Assembly (NCBI GenBank): GCA_963833745.1
Contig: CAWHZD010000002.1
Location: forward strand, 30,567-94,566
Source: AP-15 sp963833745
GTDB lineage: Bacteria; Pseudomonadota; Alphaproteobacteria; ATCC43930; CGMCC-115725
Reading direction: 5' to 3'
DNA: 64,000 nt
Both the position numbers and the translations under genes were made by a program. Below the pieces are notes generated by a model that had not been told where the DNA came from, did not search any database, and worked only from the letters and a program-made list of their open reading frames with translations. Positions 36,591 through 45,702 of this stretch are shown piece after piece. The stretch's first letter is position 1; each line of letters begins with the position of its first letter.

Positions 36591-38162
36591 TTACCCGGAC
36601 TGCGCCACCTCGTAAGTCTTCAAAGTTTTGTCGGTGGCAGCGTCGATTTCGAGCAGTTTGACCGCGTAGCCCCACAACACCGCCGCATGCCGTAAGACGG
36701 CCCGACAGCTTTTTTCGGCGAGCAGCACCCCGTCATGCACATAGTGAGCAAGAATTAGGCAGCGATCGCCTCGAAGATCGACATCCACGACCTGAATATC
36801 GGGTTCGCGACGCGACAGGTCGTACTGCCGCGACAGCGCGCTGCGGATCTTGCGATAACCTATGTCATCGTGGATCGCCTCTACCTTGAGCGCGGGTTTG
36901 GAGCTGTCGTCGGAAACCTGAAACAGGCGGAAACGACGGATCATCGCGGGACTTAGATACTGCAGCACAAAGCTCTCGTCGCGGTAGTTGGCCCAGGCGT
37001 GACGCAGCACCCCGTAGCCGTTACCGCGGCCGGCGATATCCGGAAACCACTCCTTGTCCTCTTCAGTCGGCTCCTCACAGATCCGGCGAATGTCGGACAT
37101 CATCGCAAACCCCAGAGCATAGGGGTTGAGGCCGCTGAAACGGGGATCGTCGAAATCGGGTTGGAAAACGACGCTCGAATGCGAGTGCAAGAATTCGAGC
37201 ATGGAGCCTTCGGTGATCAGCCCCTTGTCGTGCAGCCGCCGCATGATCTCGTAATGGACGAAGGTCGCGCAGCCCTCGTTCATCATCTGGGTCTGCTTTT
37301 GCGGATAGAAATATTGCGCGATGAGGCGAACGATGCGGACCAGCTCGCGCTGCCAGTCCTCAAGCCGCGGCGCACGCTTTTCGATCAAATAGAGCAGATT
37401 TTCCTCAGGTAGACCCAGGTCACGCTTGATTTCCTGCGAGCGGGCCTCTGCGGTGTCCTCGTCTTCTCGGTCGCTGCCACCACCGGGAACGGTCCGCCAC
37501 AAATCATTATAGGTCGCCTCGGCATGGGCCTGCCACTCTTCGGCCCGCCTCCGCTCCTCGGCGAGATTGGGTTTGGTCCGGTGCGCATAGCGGTTGACGC
37601 CGTGATCCTTCAGTGCATGCGCCGCGTCGAGCACGCGCTCGACCGCCTCGGTTCCATGGCGCTCCTCGCATTTCGCCACATAGTCGCGGGCAAAGCTCAA
37701 ATAATCCAGGATACCGTTGGCGTCAGTCCACTGCCGAAACAGGTAATTGTTTTTGAAAAAATGATTATGACCAAAGGCCGCGTGCGCCATCACCAAGGTC
37801 TGCATGGTCATGGAGTTCTCCTCCATGATATAGCAGATGCAAGGGTTGGAGTTGATAACGATTTCGTAAGCGAGGCCTTGTAGGCCCTTGCGATAAAGGG
37901 TCTCGTGAAACGCAAAACGTTTGCCGAAGCTCCAATGCCGATACATCAACGGCAGGCCGACCGAAGCGTAGGCGTCGAGCATCTGCTCGGAGGTGATGAC
38001 CTCGACCTGCACCGGGTAGACGTCCAGTCCTAATTCGTCGAGCGCAATCCTCTCGATCGCGTCGTAGGTCTGGCGCAGCGACCCGTAATCCCAATTCGGA
38101 CCGCGGAACAGCGGTGCCGAGGCTTCGAGCCTCGCTATCGGCAAGGAGCGTGTGTCAGGCAC
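36591..38162 (-). CDS. spoVR: SpoVR family protein
   Basis: This 523-residue cytosolic protein matches the SpoVR/YcgB family, named for Bacillus spore cortex but widespread in Gram-negatives, with unknown biochemical role. Diagnostic blocks: NWDYGSLRQTYD near the N-terminus, MYRHWSFGKRFAFHE, INSNPCICYIMEENSMTMQTLVMAHAAFGHNHFFKNN (shown in part), and QTQMMNEGCATFVHYE. The GTG at 38162 has GGGGGAG upstream and overlaps the yeaH stop by eight bases. Gene order prkA-yeaH-spoVR is a conserved operon in many proteobacteria, linked to stationary phase or nitrogen starvation. Confidence 0.93.
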   Translation of the reverse strand: MPDTRSLPIARLEASAPLFRGPNWDYGSLRQTYDAIERIALDELGLDVYPVQVEVITSEQMLDAYASVGLPLMYRHWSFGKRFAFHETLYRKGLQGLAYEIVINSNPCICYIMEENSMTMQTLVMAHAAFGHNHFFKNNYLFRQWTDANGILDYLSFARDYVAKCEERHGTEAVERVLDAAHALKDHGVNRYAHRTKPNLAEERRRAEEWQAHAEATYNDLWRTVPGGGSDREDEDTAEARSQEIKRDLGLPEENLLYLIEKRAPRLEDWQRELVRIVRLIAQYFYPQKQTQMMNEGCATFVHYEIMRRLHDKGLITEGSMLEFLHSHSSVVFQPDFDDPRFSGLNPYALGFAMMSDIRRICEEPTEEDKEWFPDIAGRGNGYGVLRHAWANYRDESFVLQYLSPAMIRRFRLFQVSDDSSKPALKVEAIHDDIGYRKIRSALSRQYDLSRREPDIQVVDVDLRGDRCLILAHYVHDGVLLAEKSCRAVLRHAAVLWGYAVKLLEIDAATDKTLKTYEVAQSG

Positions 38163-39444
38163 GAACTCCCCCTTTCGAAAACAGTTCATGGAAAACCGAA
38201 AAAATCTGCGATGGATCGCCGACCCGGCGCATTGCGAAATGCGCATGCGCCGGCGCCACCTCGCTGTAGGCGCGCCACAGGTCGCTGTCGCGGGCAAGAC
38301 CCGTCAGGCTGCCGCCCATCCCGTCGCCGACTTCGACATAGGCGAAATACTGACAGATCGGCAGAACCTCGCCGCCCAGCAGCGCAACGCAACGGCCGCT
38401 GTCAGCACCGTAATTGTCGCCATCCGAGGCTTGGGCAGCGTAGATATTCCAGCGATCGGTGGGATAACGCGCCCGAGCGATCTCCAGCATTTTTTCGAGC
38501 GCCGTCGACACGACGGTACCGCCGGTCTCGCGACTATAGAAAAACGTCTCCTCATCGACTTCTTCCGCGGTGCTCGTATGGCGGATGAAGACGACGTCGA
38601 CATGCCGATATCGCCGAATGAGAAAGACGTGCAACAGCATGAAGAACCGCTTGGCGAGGTCCTTCATCGCTTCGGTCATGGAACCCGACACGTCCATCAG
38701 GCAGAACATCACCGCTTCGGTATTAGGCCGCGGAACCCGCTCGAAGCGATTATAGCGAACATCGATCGGGTCGATGTAAGGGATGATCTTGCTGCGATGC
38801 TCGGCGCGATCGAGTTCGAGCACCAACCTTCCCACCTCTTCCTCGTCGCCGCGGGCGCGCGCCTCCTCAACCGCCTCGCGCAGAGCCTCGACTTCCCACT
38901 GCTTCGGGCGCCGCAACGAGATGCGTCGCGCCATGCTGTTACGCATCGTCCGGCGCACGCTCAGATTCGAAGGGGTGCCGCTGATCGTATACCCGGCGCG
39001 CTGCAAATCGAACGCAAACGTTTCCCGCAGGCTCTTTTTAACGAGGTCAGGAAGCTCGAGATCCTCGAAGAACATGTCGAGGAACTCGTCTTTCGAAAGA
39101 GTGAATTCAAAGGCGTCCTCACCCGATCCGTCCGGACTCCCCTGAGAGCCGCCGCGCCCATCGCCGCCGGTCGGGCGCGGGATCTCATCGCCTCTGATAT
39201 ACTCCTTGTTGCCCGGCACGACATGCTCGGCACGCCCGGTGCGGCGGCTGTGGTGGAACACTGGCTCGACAATCCCGCGCATCGGGATCGCCACCTTCTC
39301 GCCGTGTTCGACATCGGCGACCTTGCGCTTGCGCAAGGCGTTCTGCACCGCTGATTTGACCTCGGCTCGGGCACGCGACAGGAACCGCTGCCGGTTACTC
39401 AAACTCTTGCCCTTGGGGTTGGGCCGGCGGTCGACAATGTTCAT
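38155..39444 (-). CDS. YeaH/YhbH family (DUF444) VWA-domain protein
   Basis: This 429-residue protein of the DUF444 family starts MNIVDRRPNPKGKSLSNRQRFL with TTTGGAGGGAAG upstream. The VWA-like part holds DVSGSM-type MIDAS residues (MFCLMDVSGSMTEAMKD), and EETFFYSRETGGTVVSTALEKM follows near the C-terminus. The N-terminal half is charged. It is the middle gene of prkA-yeaH-spoVR and overlaps spoVR by eight bases, so translation is coupled. It is thought to act with the PrkA kinase in stress adaptation. Confidence 0.93.
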   Translation of the reverse strand: MNIVDRRPNPKGKSLSNRQRFLSRARAEVKSAVQNALRKRKVADVEHGEKVAIPMRGIVEPVFHHSRRTGRAEHVVPGNKEYIRGDEIPRPTGGDGRGGSQGSPDGSGEDAFEFTLSKDEFLDMFFEDLELPDLVKKSLRETFAFDLQRAGYTISGTPSNLSVRRTMRNSMARRISLRRPKQWEVEALREAVEEARARGDEEEVGRLVLELDRAEHRSKIIPYIDPIDVRYNRFERVPRPNTEAVMFCLMDVSGSMTEAMKDLAKRFFMLLHVFLIRRYRHVDVVFIRHTSTAEEVDEETFFYSRETGGTVVSTALEKMLEIARARYPTDRWNIYAAQASDGDNYGADSGRCVALLGGEVLPICQYFAYVEVGDGMGGSLTGLARDSDLWRAYSEVAPAHAHFAMRRVGDPSQIFSVFHELFSKGGVRA

Positions 39445-39476
39445 CGTCTTCCCTCCAAACCAGGCGCCGTTCGCGC

Positions 39477-41423
39477 CTATCCGGCCTTGTTCACCCGCAT
39501 ATACCACTCGACCAAACGCCGGACCTGACGCTCGGTGTAGCCGCGCGCCACCATCCGCTCGAGAAAGTCGGCGTGCTTCTTCTCGGTCTCGCTGTCCTTT
39601 TTAGAGCCAAAGCTTATTACCGGCAGCAAATCCTCGACCTGCGAGAACATGCGCCGCTCGATGACCTCGCGCAACTTCTCATACGAAGTCCAGGACGGGT
39701 TGCGCCCCGAATTGGCCGCGCGGGCGCGCAACGCGAATTTGACGACTTCGTTGCGGAAGTCCTTGGGATTGGCGATGCCGGCAGGCTTCTCGATCTTCGA
39801 CAGCTCCTGGTTCAACAGCTCGCAATTCATCAGCTGGCCGGTGTCGGGATCCTTGTAGTCCGAATCCTCGATCCAGGCATCGGCATAGGCCACATAGCGG
39901 TCGAACAGATTCTGCCCGTAATCCGAATACAATTCGAGATAAGCCTTCTGGATTTCGTGACCGATGAACTCGGCGTAACGCGGCGCAAGCTCAGCTTTAA
40001 TGAAGTTCAGGTACTTCTTCTCGACATCGTCCGGGAACTGTTCGCGCCAGATCGCCTGTTCGAGCACGTACATCAGGTGCACCGGGTCGGCCGCGACCTC
40101 CTGAGTGTCGAAATTGAAGGTGCTCGACAGCACCTTAAAGGCGAAGCGGGTCGAGATGCCGTCCATACCCTCGTCGACGCCAGCCGCATCGCGGTATTCC
40201 TGCCCCGATTTGGCGCGCGGATCTGTGTCCTTCAGGCTTTCGCCGTCATAAACCCGCATCTTGGAATATAGATTCGAGTTCTCATGCGGCTTGAGCCGCG
40301 ACAATACGCTGAATCTCGACAGAATATCCAGCGTCGATGGCGCGCATGCCGCGTTCGATAGCTCGCTGTTCTGCAAAAGTTTTTCGTAAATCTTACGCTC
40401 CTCGGTAGAACGCAGGCAATACGGGACCTTGATGACAGAGATTCGGTCGATGAAGGCTTCGTTGTTCTTGTTGTTCTTGAAGCTCTGCCACTCGGCTTCG
40501 TTGGAATGCGCCAACACGATGCCCTGATAGGGGATGCCGCCGATGTTTTCCGACCCGACATAGTTGCCTTCCTGCGTCGAGGTCAGCAACGGGTGCAGCA
40601 TCTTGATCGGGGCCTTGAACATCTCGACGAACTCGAGCAATCCCTAAGTCGTGCGGTTTAGCCCCCCCGAGTATGAATAGGCGTCAGGATCGTTCTGGCT
40701 AAAGAACTCGAGCTTGCGGATATCGACCTTGCCGACCAGGCTTGACACGTCCTGGTTGTTCTCGTCGCCGGGTTCGGTCTTGGAGATGCAGATCTGCTTA
40801 AGCCGCGACGGCTGCATCCGGACGACGGTGAATTTGGCAATGTCGCCGCCAAATTCCTCGAGCCGCTTGACCGCCCACGGCGACAGCGTGCCGGTCAGTC
40901 GCCGCCGTGGAATCCCATATCGCTTTTCCAGCTCGGGGCCGAATGTTATCGGGTCGAACAAGCCGAGCGGACTTTCGAAGACCGGACTGATCTCCTTGCC
41001 GGCCTTCAGCGCATAGACCGGCTCTTTTTCCATCAGCTGCTTCAGTCGCTCGGCGAGCGAGGATTTGCCGCCGCCGACTGGACCGAGCAGGTAGAGGATC
41101 TGCTTGCGCTCTTCGAGCCCCTGCGCGGCATGGCGGAAGAAGCCGACGATCCGCTCGATCGTCTCCTCCATCCCAAAGAAGTCCGAAAACTCCGGGTAAA
41201 CCTTGATCGTGCGGTTCATAAAGATCCGGCCAAGACGCCCGTCCTGGCTCGTATCGATCATCGTCGGCTCGCCGATCGCCTTCAGCATCCGCTCGGCGGC
41301 GCCGGCGTAGAAGGACGAATCGTCGGAGCATTTCCCGAGATAGTCCTCAACCGACAGCTCAAACTCGCGCCGGTTGTCATACAGCCTTGAATAGAGCTCG
41401 AAAATTCCGTCATCCAATCTCAT
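39477..41423 (-). pseudogene. prkA: PrkA (YeaG-type) serine protein kinase, in-frame amber at codon 260
   Basis: PrkA is an AAA+-like serine kinase family (about 640 residues), first gene of the prkA-yeaH-spoVR operon. The frame from ATG 41423 gives Walker A GPVGGGKSS (114-122) and PrkA blocks to AYSYSGGLNRTT. Then TAG (40644-40646) interrupts where Gln of LNRANQGLLEFVEMFKAP is usual. The same frame then continues GLLEFVEMFKAPIKMLHPLL and AHSNEAEWQSFKNNKNNEAFIDRI and runs to 39477 with nothing else missing. The change is CAG to TAG. As written, only the N-terminal 259 residues are made. A weak internal start is possible but would miss the ATPase core. Confidence 0.9.
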
Positions 41424-42023
41424 GTCACACCTCGAACGACGCCAGCGCTCAACCCAGCCACTCTACGTCGCTGCGAATGAGTGAACGCTGCACGGAGAAA
41501 AACATTCGCCAAAATCTCCAGCCTCTCCGACCACCGCTCAACGCCCCACGGCGATCGCCATCACCGAATTTCCCGATCTTGCCAGCACTCGAACGCTGTG
41601 GCGTCCCGATAGCCATAGATAGACTGCGCCTCCTTCGAGGACGTTAGTGACGCAATCAATATGCCAATCCTTTGTGGCGAGAGTGCGGTGTATCGCAGCG
41701 TCGGCGACGGATCGCGCGGCACAAACCGTGGAACCACCCCTCAAATGCGCCACTTCGCCGGACTCGGACAACATCTTGTGCCAATCTTCCTGATCGTTAT
41801 CAGGATATGTTGCTTATCGGGAAATCCCAATAAAAATGTAGGTTAACGTCGATGGTTGTCATCGTTGGAGCCGCGCCGCGCGACACCATTTGCCCTTTCC
41901 GTGCTTCGCCACAACCGCGGCGTTCTGCCGCATTTTATAACCCGTAGCGGCTGTGGCCGTCGCGGCGCGGCGCGGCGGGGGCCGGCTTGGCGGCCCGCCC
42001 ATGGCCTTAGCCTGCCCGCGGCC
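41424..42023. other. 600-bp gene-free stretch upstream of prkA
   Basis: It separates the end of the OpgC-SGNH unit from the prkA operon, so it holds the prkA promoter. A 7-bp perfect inverted repeat TCCTGAT-CGTT-ATCAGGA lies at 41788-41805 next to an AT-rich tract (41806-41845). A minus-strand 78-codon frame (41538-41774) begins only at TTG, has no ribosome site and no family likeness, so I do not annotate it as a gene. GC-rich repeats of GCCGC near 41960 are unexplained. Confidence 0.5.
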
Positions 42024-42869
42024 TTAATGGGGCGCATCGACGATCGGTTGTTGGCTGCGAGCCAGCGCCGCAGGGCTGCGGTGCGGGGACTGAACAAGCT
42101 TGTCCTGCGCATGCCATTGCTCGATGAGAGATTGCGCGAGACGGCTGGCGAGACATGCGTAGCTGACATCGGTCATATGCAGCCCGTCGGGGCCAATCAG
42201 CGCCGCTGGCCCTAGCTGACCAGTCTGATCCCACCCACGCATGATTTCGAAGCGGCGAAAATACCCGACGTGCTCGCGTCGGGCGATCCCAGCGATCAGC
42301 CGTTCCATATCATCCCACGCTCGGCGCGCAAGCACTCGAGGGGCGTACTGCATATCCATCAGCACGACATCGATCCCGCGCTGCTTCATCAGGACGATCC
42401 CCTGTGTGATCAGTTGCTCCTCTACGCTGAGGTCCTCGCGTCGAAGCAGGGCGTTGGTCCCGACCTGCCAAATGACCAGGTCGGGGCGTTCGTCAACAAT
42501 ATCGTGGTTCAGTCGGGCGAACTCCTCGTCGACGTCCTGACCGCCCCGCCCGTGGTTGAGAACCTTGATAGCGAGGGTCGGGAATGCCTCGCGTAGAGCG
42601 CGCTCGAGGCGGCTCGGATAGCTCATGGCAGGACTGCTCGCGCCAACTCCCAGCGTTGACGACGACCCCATTGCAAGAATCGTCGAACTCTTGCCCGCTT
42701 CGAGCAGTCCGCCAGTGCGCCGGAGCGGGGCGCTGACCGCGGTAAGGGTTGAAGACGCGGTGCAGTTCGGCGCGTTGCCGGTTGGGTCGGTGCCGGCACT
42801 CGCAGCACCGGGAACAAGTAGGGCCACGGCGAACCCGGAAGCCAGCGCGCTCCACCTGACCTTCATCAT
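42024..42869 (-). CDS. SGNH/GDSL-type hydrolase, periplasmic (copy 1)
   Basis: This 281-residue protein has a signal peptide (about 1-25, SGFAVALLVPGAASA). The SGNH core shows block I ILAMGSSSTLG with the nucleophile Ser, a block III-like GTNAL, and the block V DGLHMTD with Asp and His. So the catalytic set looks complete, and the block I Asp of GDS is replaced by Ser. It may hydrolyse acyl esters on envelope glycans. Its start overlaps the end of the second SGNH gene by four bases, and both follow an OpgC-like acyltransferase. The substrate is unknown. Confidence 0.83.
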   Translation of the reverse strand: MMKVRWSALASGFAVALLVPGAASAGTDPTGNAPNCTASSTLTAVSAPLRRTGGLLEAGKSSTILAMGSSSTLGVGASSPAMSYPSRLERALREAFPTLAIKVLNHGRGGQDVDEEFARLNHDIVDERPDLVIWQVGTNALLRREDLSVEEQLITQGIVLMKQRGIDVVLMDMQYAPRVLARRAWDDMERLIAGIARREHVGYFRRFEIMRGWDQTGQLGPAALIGPDGLHMTDVSYACLASRLAQSLIEQWHAQDKLVQSPHRSPAALARSQQPIVDAPH

Positions 42870-43633
42870 TGCAGCGCGATCCGGATTGCCTCGGCCAGCT
42901 TACCGCCGAGGCAGTGATAGACGTTGGCGGCAAGGCTCGCCCGTTCGCCCTTCGGCACGCCGTCTAAATTGAATACTTCCTGCTCGCTCCAGTAGCGCAT
43001 CATCGAAAAGCGCGGGAACACATAGATGTCTTTTACATCTCCGACATGGTGCATCGCCCGCAGGTAGCTTTCAAAATCGATGACGGCAATGGTACGGCGG
43101 GAAAATTGCATGTCCACCAGGATCAAATCGCTTCCCCGCGCCGCAACGGCATCGATGCCGCTCTGTAAGGTCGCGGCAAATTCGTCGACCCCGACACCGC
43201 GGACTGCGTCGGTCGTGCCGGTTTCCCAGATCACCAGATCCGGGTTTTCGGCGAACACATCGGCCGAAAAGCGCCCCACCATCTGCTCCGCGGTCTGATG
43301 CGGAACGCTCTTGTTGACGACGGTGATCGCCGCCTTCGGGTGCCACCCCGCAAGGATCTGCTGCATGCGGTACGGATAGGAGAAATTGACCGCGCCGGCG
43401 GCCAGTCCCGCGGTCGACGCGCCGCCGATAGCGACGATCTTGACCGGTCCACCCGCGTGCAGCTTTTCGGCCAAATGCGGCAACTTGCCCTCGACATCCA
43501 TCAAGTCCGCGGGTACGTCGCAATCCGGCTGGCCTGCACGCAGCGAGGCCGCTGGCGCGATCGCGGTAGCGAACCCCACGATCAATATCCAGGCCGGACG
43601 CAATATGCCGCCGCATCCGCGACGCCCAATCAT
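42866..43633 (-). CDS. SGNH-like protein, periplasmic (copy 2, catalytic His apparently absent)
   Basis: This 255-residue paralogue of the next gene starts MIGRRGCGGILRPAWILIVGFATAIAPAASLRAG, a signal peptide. Block I reads AIGGASTAG, keeping the Ser. The GTTDA block and LVDMQF are present. The region aligned with DGLHMTD of the paralogue reads NLDGVPKGERAS, so the block V His is missing; the nearest His is in NVYHCLGG some residues later. It may be a non-catalytic partner or use another His. The ATG at 43633 has GGGGGAATGAG. It is translationally coupled to the SGNH gene downstream and preceded by opgC. Confidence 0.78.
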   Translation of the reverse strand: MIGRRGCGGILRPAWILIVGFATAIAPAASLRAGQPDCDVPADLMDVEGKLPHLAEKLHAGGPVKIVAIGGASTAGLAAGAVNFSYPYRMQQILAGWHPKAAITVVNKSVPHQTAEQMVGRFSADVFAENPDLVIWETGTTDAVRGVGVDEFAATLQSGIDAVAARGSDLILVDMQFSRRTIAVIDFESYLRAMHHVGDVKDIYVFPRFSMMRYWSEQEVFNLDGVPKGERASLAANVYHCLGGKLAEAIRIALQ

Positions 43634-43637
43634 CCGC

Positions 43638-44993
43638 TCATTCCCCCCTGGGTGCCGAACTCGCCGCCGGTCGTGGTGACGGGCTGCGGCCCATTTCTCG
43701 GTACCAGTCAATTAATTTTGCCGTGAGGCATAACGCCAGGATACCGGCTGTGTTGACCGCGAGCTGTGACGTTACTCCGGAATCATACTCCGAAAGTACA
43801 AAATGCCCCAGCGCCGACAGCAGGATGCCGAGACAAAAAATTTCCAGAGAATGGCGGCCGCACAGAACCAGCGGCTTGGCCGCGGGCGAACTCAAAAACG
43901 GCATCCACGGCGGGACCAGGGCGGCCACGATTGCGGCAGCGCCGAAGAATGATATGAGACGGATCGGCGATAAATCGGTTTTATCGACCGGCCACAAAAC
44001 TGCCATGAACAAACCAGGAAAAGAATCCCAAATGGAATGAATTGTCCAACTCAGCCGAACAACAAAGGCTAACCCCACTACCGCGGCCGCAACCGTCAAC
44101 AACGGGCGCTTTCGCCGACCAATTCGCGCACCCCAGCCCTTCTCCAGACCGAGCGCCGCGCCGGCGATGAACAAGAACTGCCAAGCCAGCGGATTGAAAT
44201 ACCACTCGCGGCCCGACGGATACGCCGGAACCGATATAGCGTCGACTTGGACGAGCATGTACATGCCGAGGGATGCGGCGACGACCGGCAGCGGCGATAG
44301 TCTGAGACCGATTAAAACCAGAGGAAATGCCACCAAGAGAACAATGTAAAGAGGCAAAATGTCCAAAAATGTCGGCTGGAACTGTAATAATAACGCCTTG
44401 ACGATGGCGATATGTGGTTCCGTCAGGAATTCTCCGACTCGCATTTCATCATTATACATTGGATTATTGAATGTCGTCACGGTATAGGATACTTCTGCAA
44501 TAAATATTACGAATAGAAAGATGTGGGCGACGTAGAGTTGCCAAGCGCGTCGCAATATCTGTGCACCGGCATAGAGCGCACCGTGAGCCTCTAAGGTGCG
44601 GCCATACACCATCGCTGCCGTGTACCCGGAAATGAAGATGAATACTTCAGCAGCATCGAAGAATTGTGCTGATTGAACGGTAAAAAAGCTCAAAATATTT
44701 TCTGGAATATGATCGATGAATATGAAAATGAGAGCGAGACCACGAAAAAAATCCAGACGGAGATCACGCGACGAAAACGTCCCGGTTCTGGGCTGCGGCT
44801 GCTGCCCGCCGCCGGCGTCGAGAAGCAACGCCTTTGGCGGACGGGCAGCATTGGGTGCCCCACCCGTGCCGTTGGGGTCGCTCGGGGGCGGCGCCGCGGC
44901 CGGCGAATATGCGGCCGCCCCATCGGTGCTCCCCACTCTTTCCAGTTGGTCTCCGCCGCCCGGACGACGACGGCCGCTGACGAAGACCTGCAT
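43638..44993 (-). CDS. opgC: OpgC-like membrane acyltransferase
   Basis: This protein of 451 residues is related to OpgC, which transfers succinyl or other acyl groups to osmoregulated periplasmic glucans, in the wider acyltransferase-3 group. A 70-residue Pro/Ala-rich N-terminal extension precedes DLRLDFFRGLALIFIFIDHIPEN, the family signature with the catalytic-type His. About ten TM segments follow, with YPSGREWYFNPLAWQFLF and a C-terminal cytoplasmic tail. The stop is four bases before the first SGNH gene. So acyltransferase plus two secreted SGNH proteins form one unit, most likely for glycan O-acylation. The substrate could be glucan or another polymer. Confidence 0.82.
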   Translation of the reverse strand: MQVFVSGRRRPGGGDQLERVGSTDGAAAYSPAAAPPPSDPNGTGGAPNAARPPKALLLDAGGGQQPQPRTGTFSSRDLRLDFFRGLALIFIFIDHIPENILSFFTVQSAQFFDAAEVFIFISGYTAAMVYGRTLEAHGALYAGAQILRRAWQLYVAHIFLFVIFIAEVSYTVTTFNNPMYNDEMRVGEFLTEPHIAIVKALLLQFQPTFLDILPLYIVLLVAFPLVLIGLRLSPLPVVAASLGMYMLVQVDAISVPAYPSGREWYFNPLAWQFLFIAGAALGLEKGWGARIGRRKRPLLTVAAAVVGLAFVVRLSWTIHSIWDSFPGLFMAVLWPVDKTDLSPIRLISFFGAAAIVAALVPPWMPFLSSPAAKPLVLCGRHSLEIFCLGILLSALGHFVLSEYDSGVTSQLAVNTAGILALCLTAKLIDWYREMGRSPSPRPAASSAPRGE

Positions 44994-45044
44994 GCAAAAG
45001 TGCCGGTTCTGGCGGCTTGCTGCGTTCCCTCCGAGGCCCGTCGA

Positions 45045-45686
45045 TCAGGCGAGACCTTGTCCCACCGTGTAGCTCGCTTCGGTTTTTGTCCGTATTTCCT
45101 CCAGCCCGATGGCCGGCGCGAGCTCGGTCAGGACCATTCCGGCGGGGCTGATCGTAAAGACGCCAAGGTCGGTGATCACAGTATCCACGACCCCCCGGCC
45201 GGTCAGCGGCAAGGTGCAACGATGCAGCAGCTTCGGCTCGTTTCGGGCGGTGTGCTCCATCAGCACGATGACGCGCTTGACCCCGGCGACGAGGTCCATC
45301 GCGCCGCCCATCCCTTTGACCATGCGGCCGGGAATCATCCAGTTGGCCAGATCGCCGGTTTCGGACACCTGCATTGCGCCGAGGATCGACAGGTCGATAT
45401 GCCCGCCGCGGATCATGCCAAAGGATTGGGCACTGTCAAAATAGCTTGTCATCGGCAGTTCGGTGATCGTCTGCTTGCCGGCGTTGATCAGATCGGGGTC
45501 CTCTTCGCCCTCGTAGGGAAACGGGCCCATGCCGAGCATGCCATTCTCGCTTTGGAGCTGGACCGTCACCCCGGACGGAATGAAGTTCGAGACGAGGGTC
45601 GGGATGCCGATGCCGAGATTGACGTAGAAGCCGTCCCGCAGCTCGGCCGCCGCGCGGCGCGCCATCTCGTCGCGTGTCCAGGGCAT
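45045..45686 (-). CDS. scoB: 3-oxoacid CoA-transferase subunit B
   Basis: This 213-residue beta subunit of succinyl-CoA:3-ketoacid CoA-transferase starts MPWTRDEMARRAAAELRDG. The active-site Glu lies in QSENGMLGMGPFP. GMGGAMDLVAGVKRVIVLMEH and CTLPLTGRGVVDTVITDL complete the subunit. The ATG at 45686 has GGAAGGAGTTGC. It overlaps no other gene; the frame is open upstream, but that extension is not homologous. It works with scoA to activate acetoacetate using succinyl-CoA. The bdhA remnant lies elsewhere in this window. Confidence 0.94.
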   Translation of the reverse strand: MPWTRDEMARRAAAELRDGFYVNLGIGIPTLVSNFIPSGVTVQLQSENGMLGMGPFPYEGEEDPDLINAGKQTITELPMTSYFDSAQSFGMIRGGHIDLSILGAMQVSETGDLANWMIPGRMVKGMGGAMDLVAGVKRVIVLMEHTARNEPKLLHRCTLPLTGRGVVDTVITDLGVFTISPAGMVLTELAPAIGLEEIRTKTEASYTVGQGLA

Positions 45687-45702
45687 GTCGCAACTCCTTC
45701 CG

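Noticed and set aside
34032..40646. Stop-codon reassignment to explain internal TGA and TAG in clpS and prkA
   Set aside because: Both codons terminate many other genes in the window normally, for example thiS and thiG with TGA and the heparinase gene with TAG.
41538..41774. 78-codon minus-strand frame between prkA and the SGNH genes
   Set aside because: TTG start only, no ribosome site, no family likeness; probably chance in GC-rich DNA.
41770..41786. Sigma-54-like TGGCAC...TTG on the minus strand upstream of prkA
   Set aside because: TGGCAC is followed by six bases before TTGT; the consensus needs five before TTGC. The spacing is off by one and the GC of -12 is missing.
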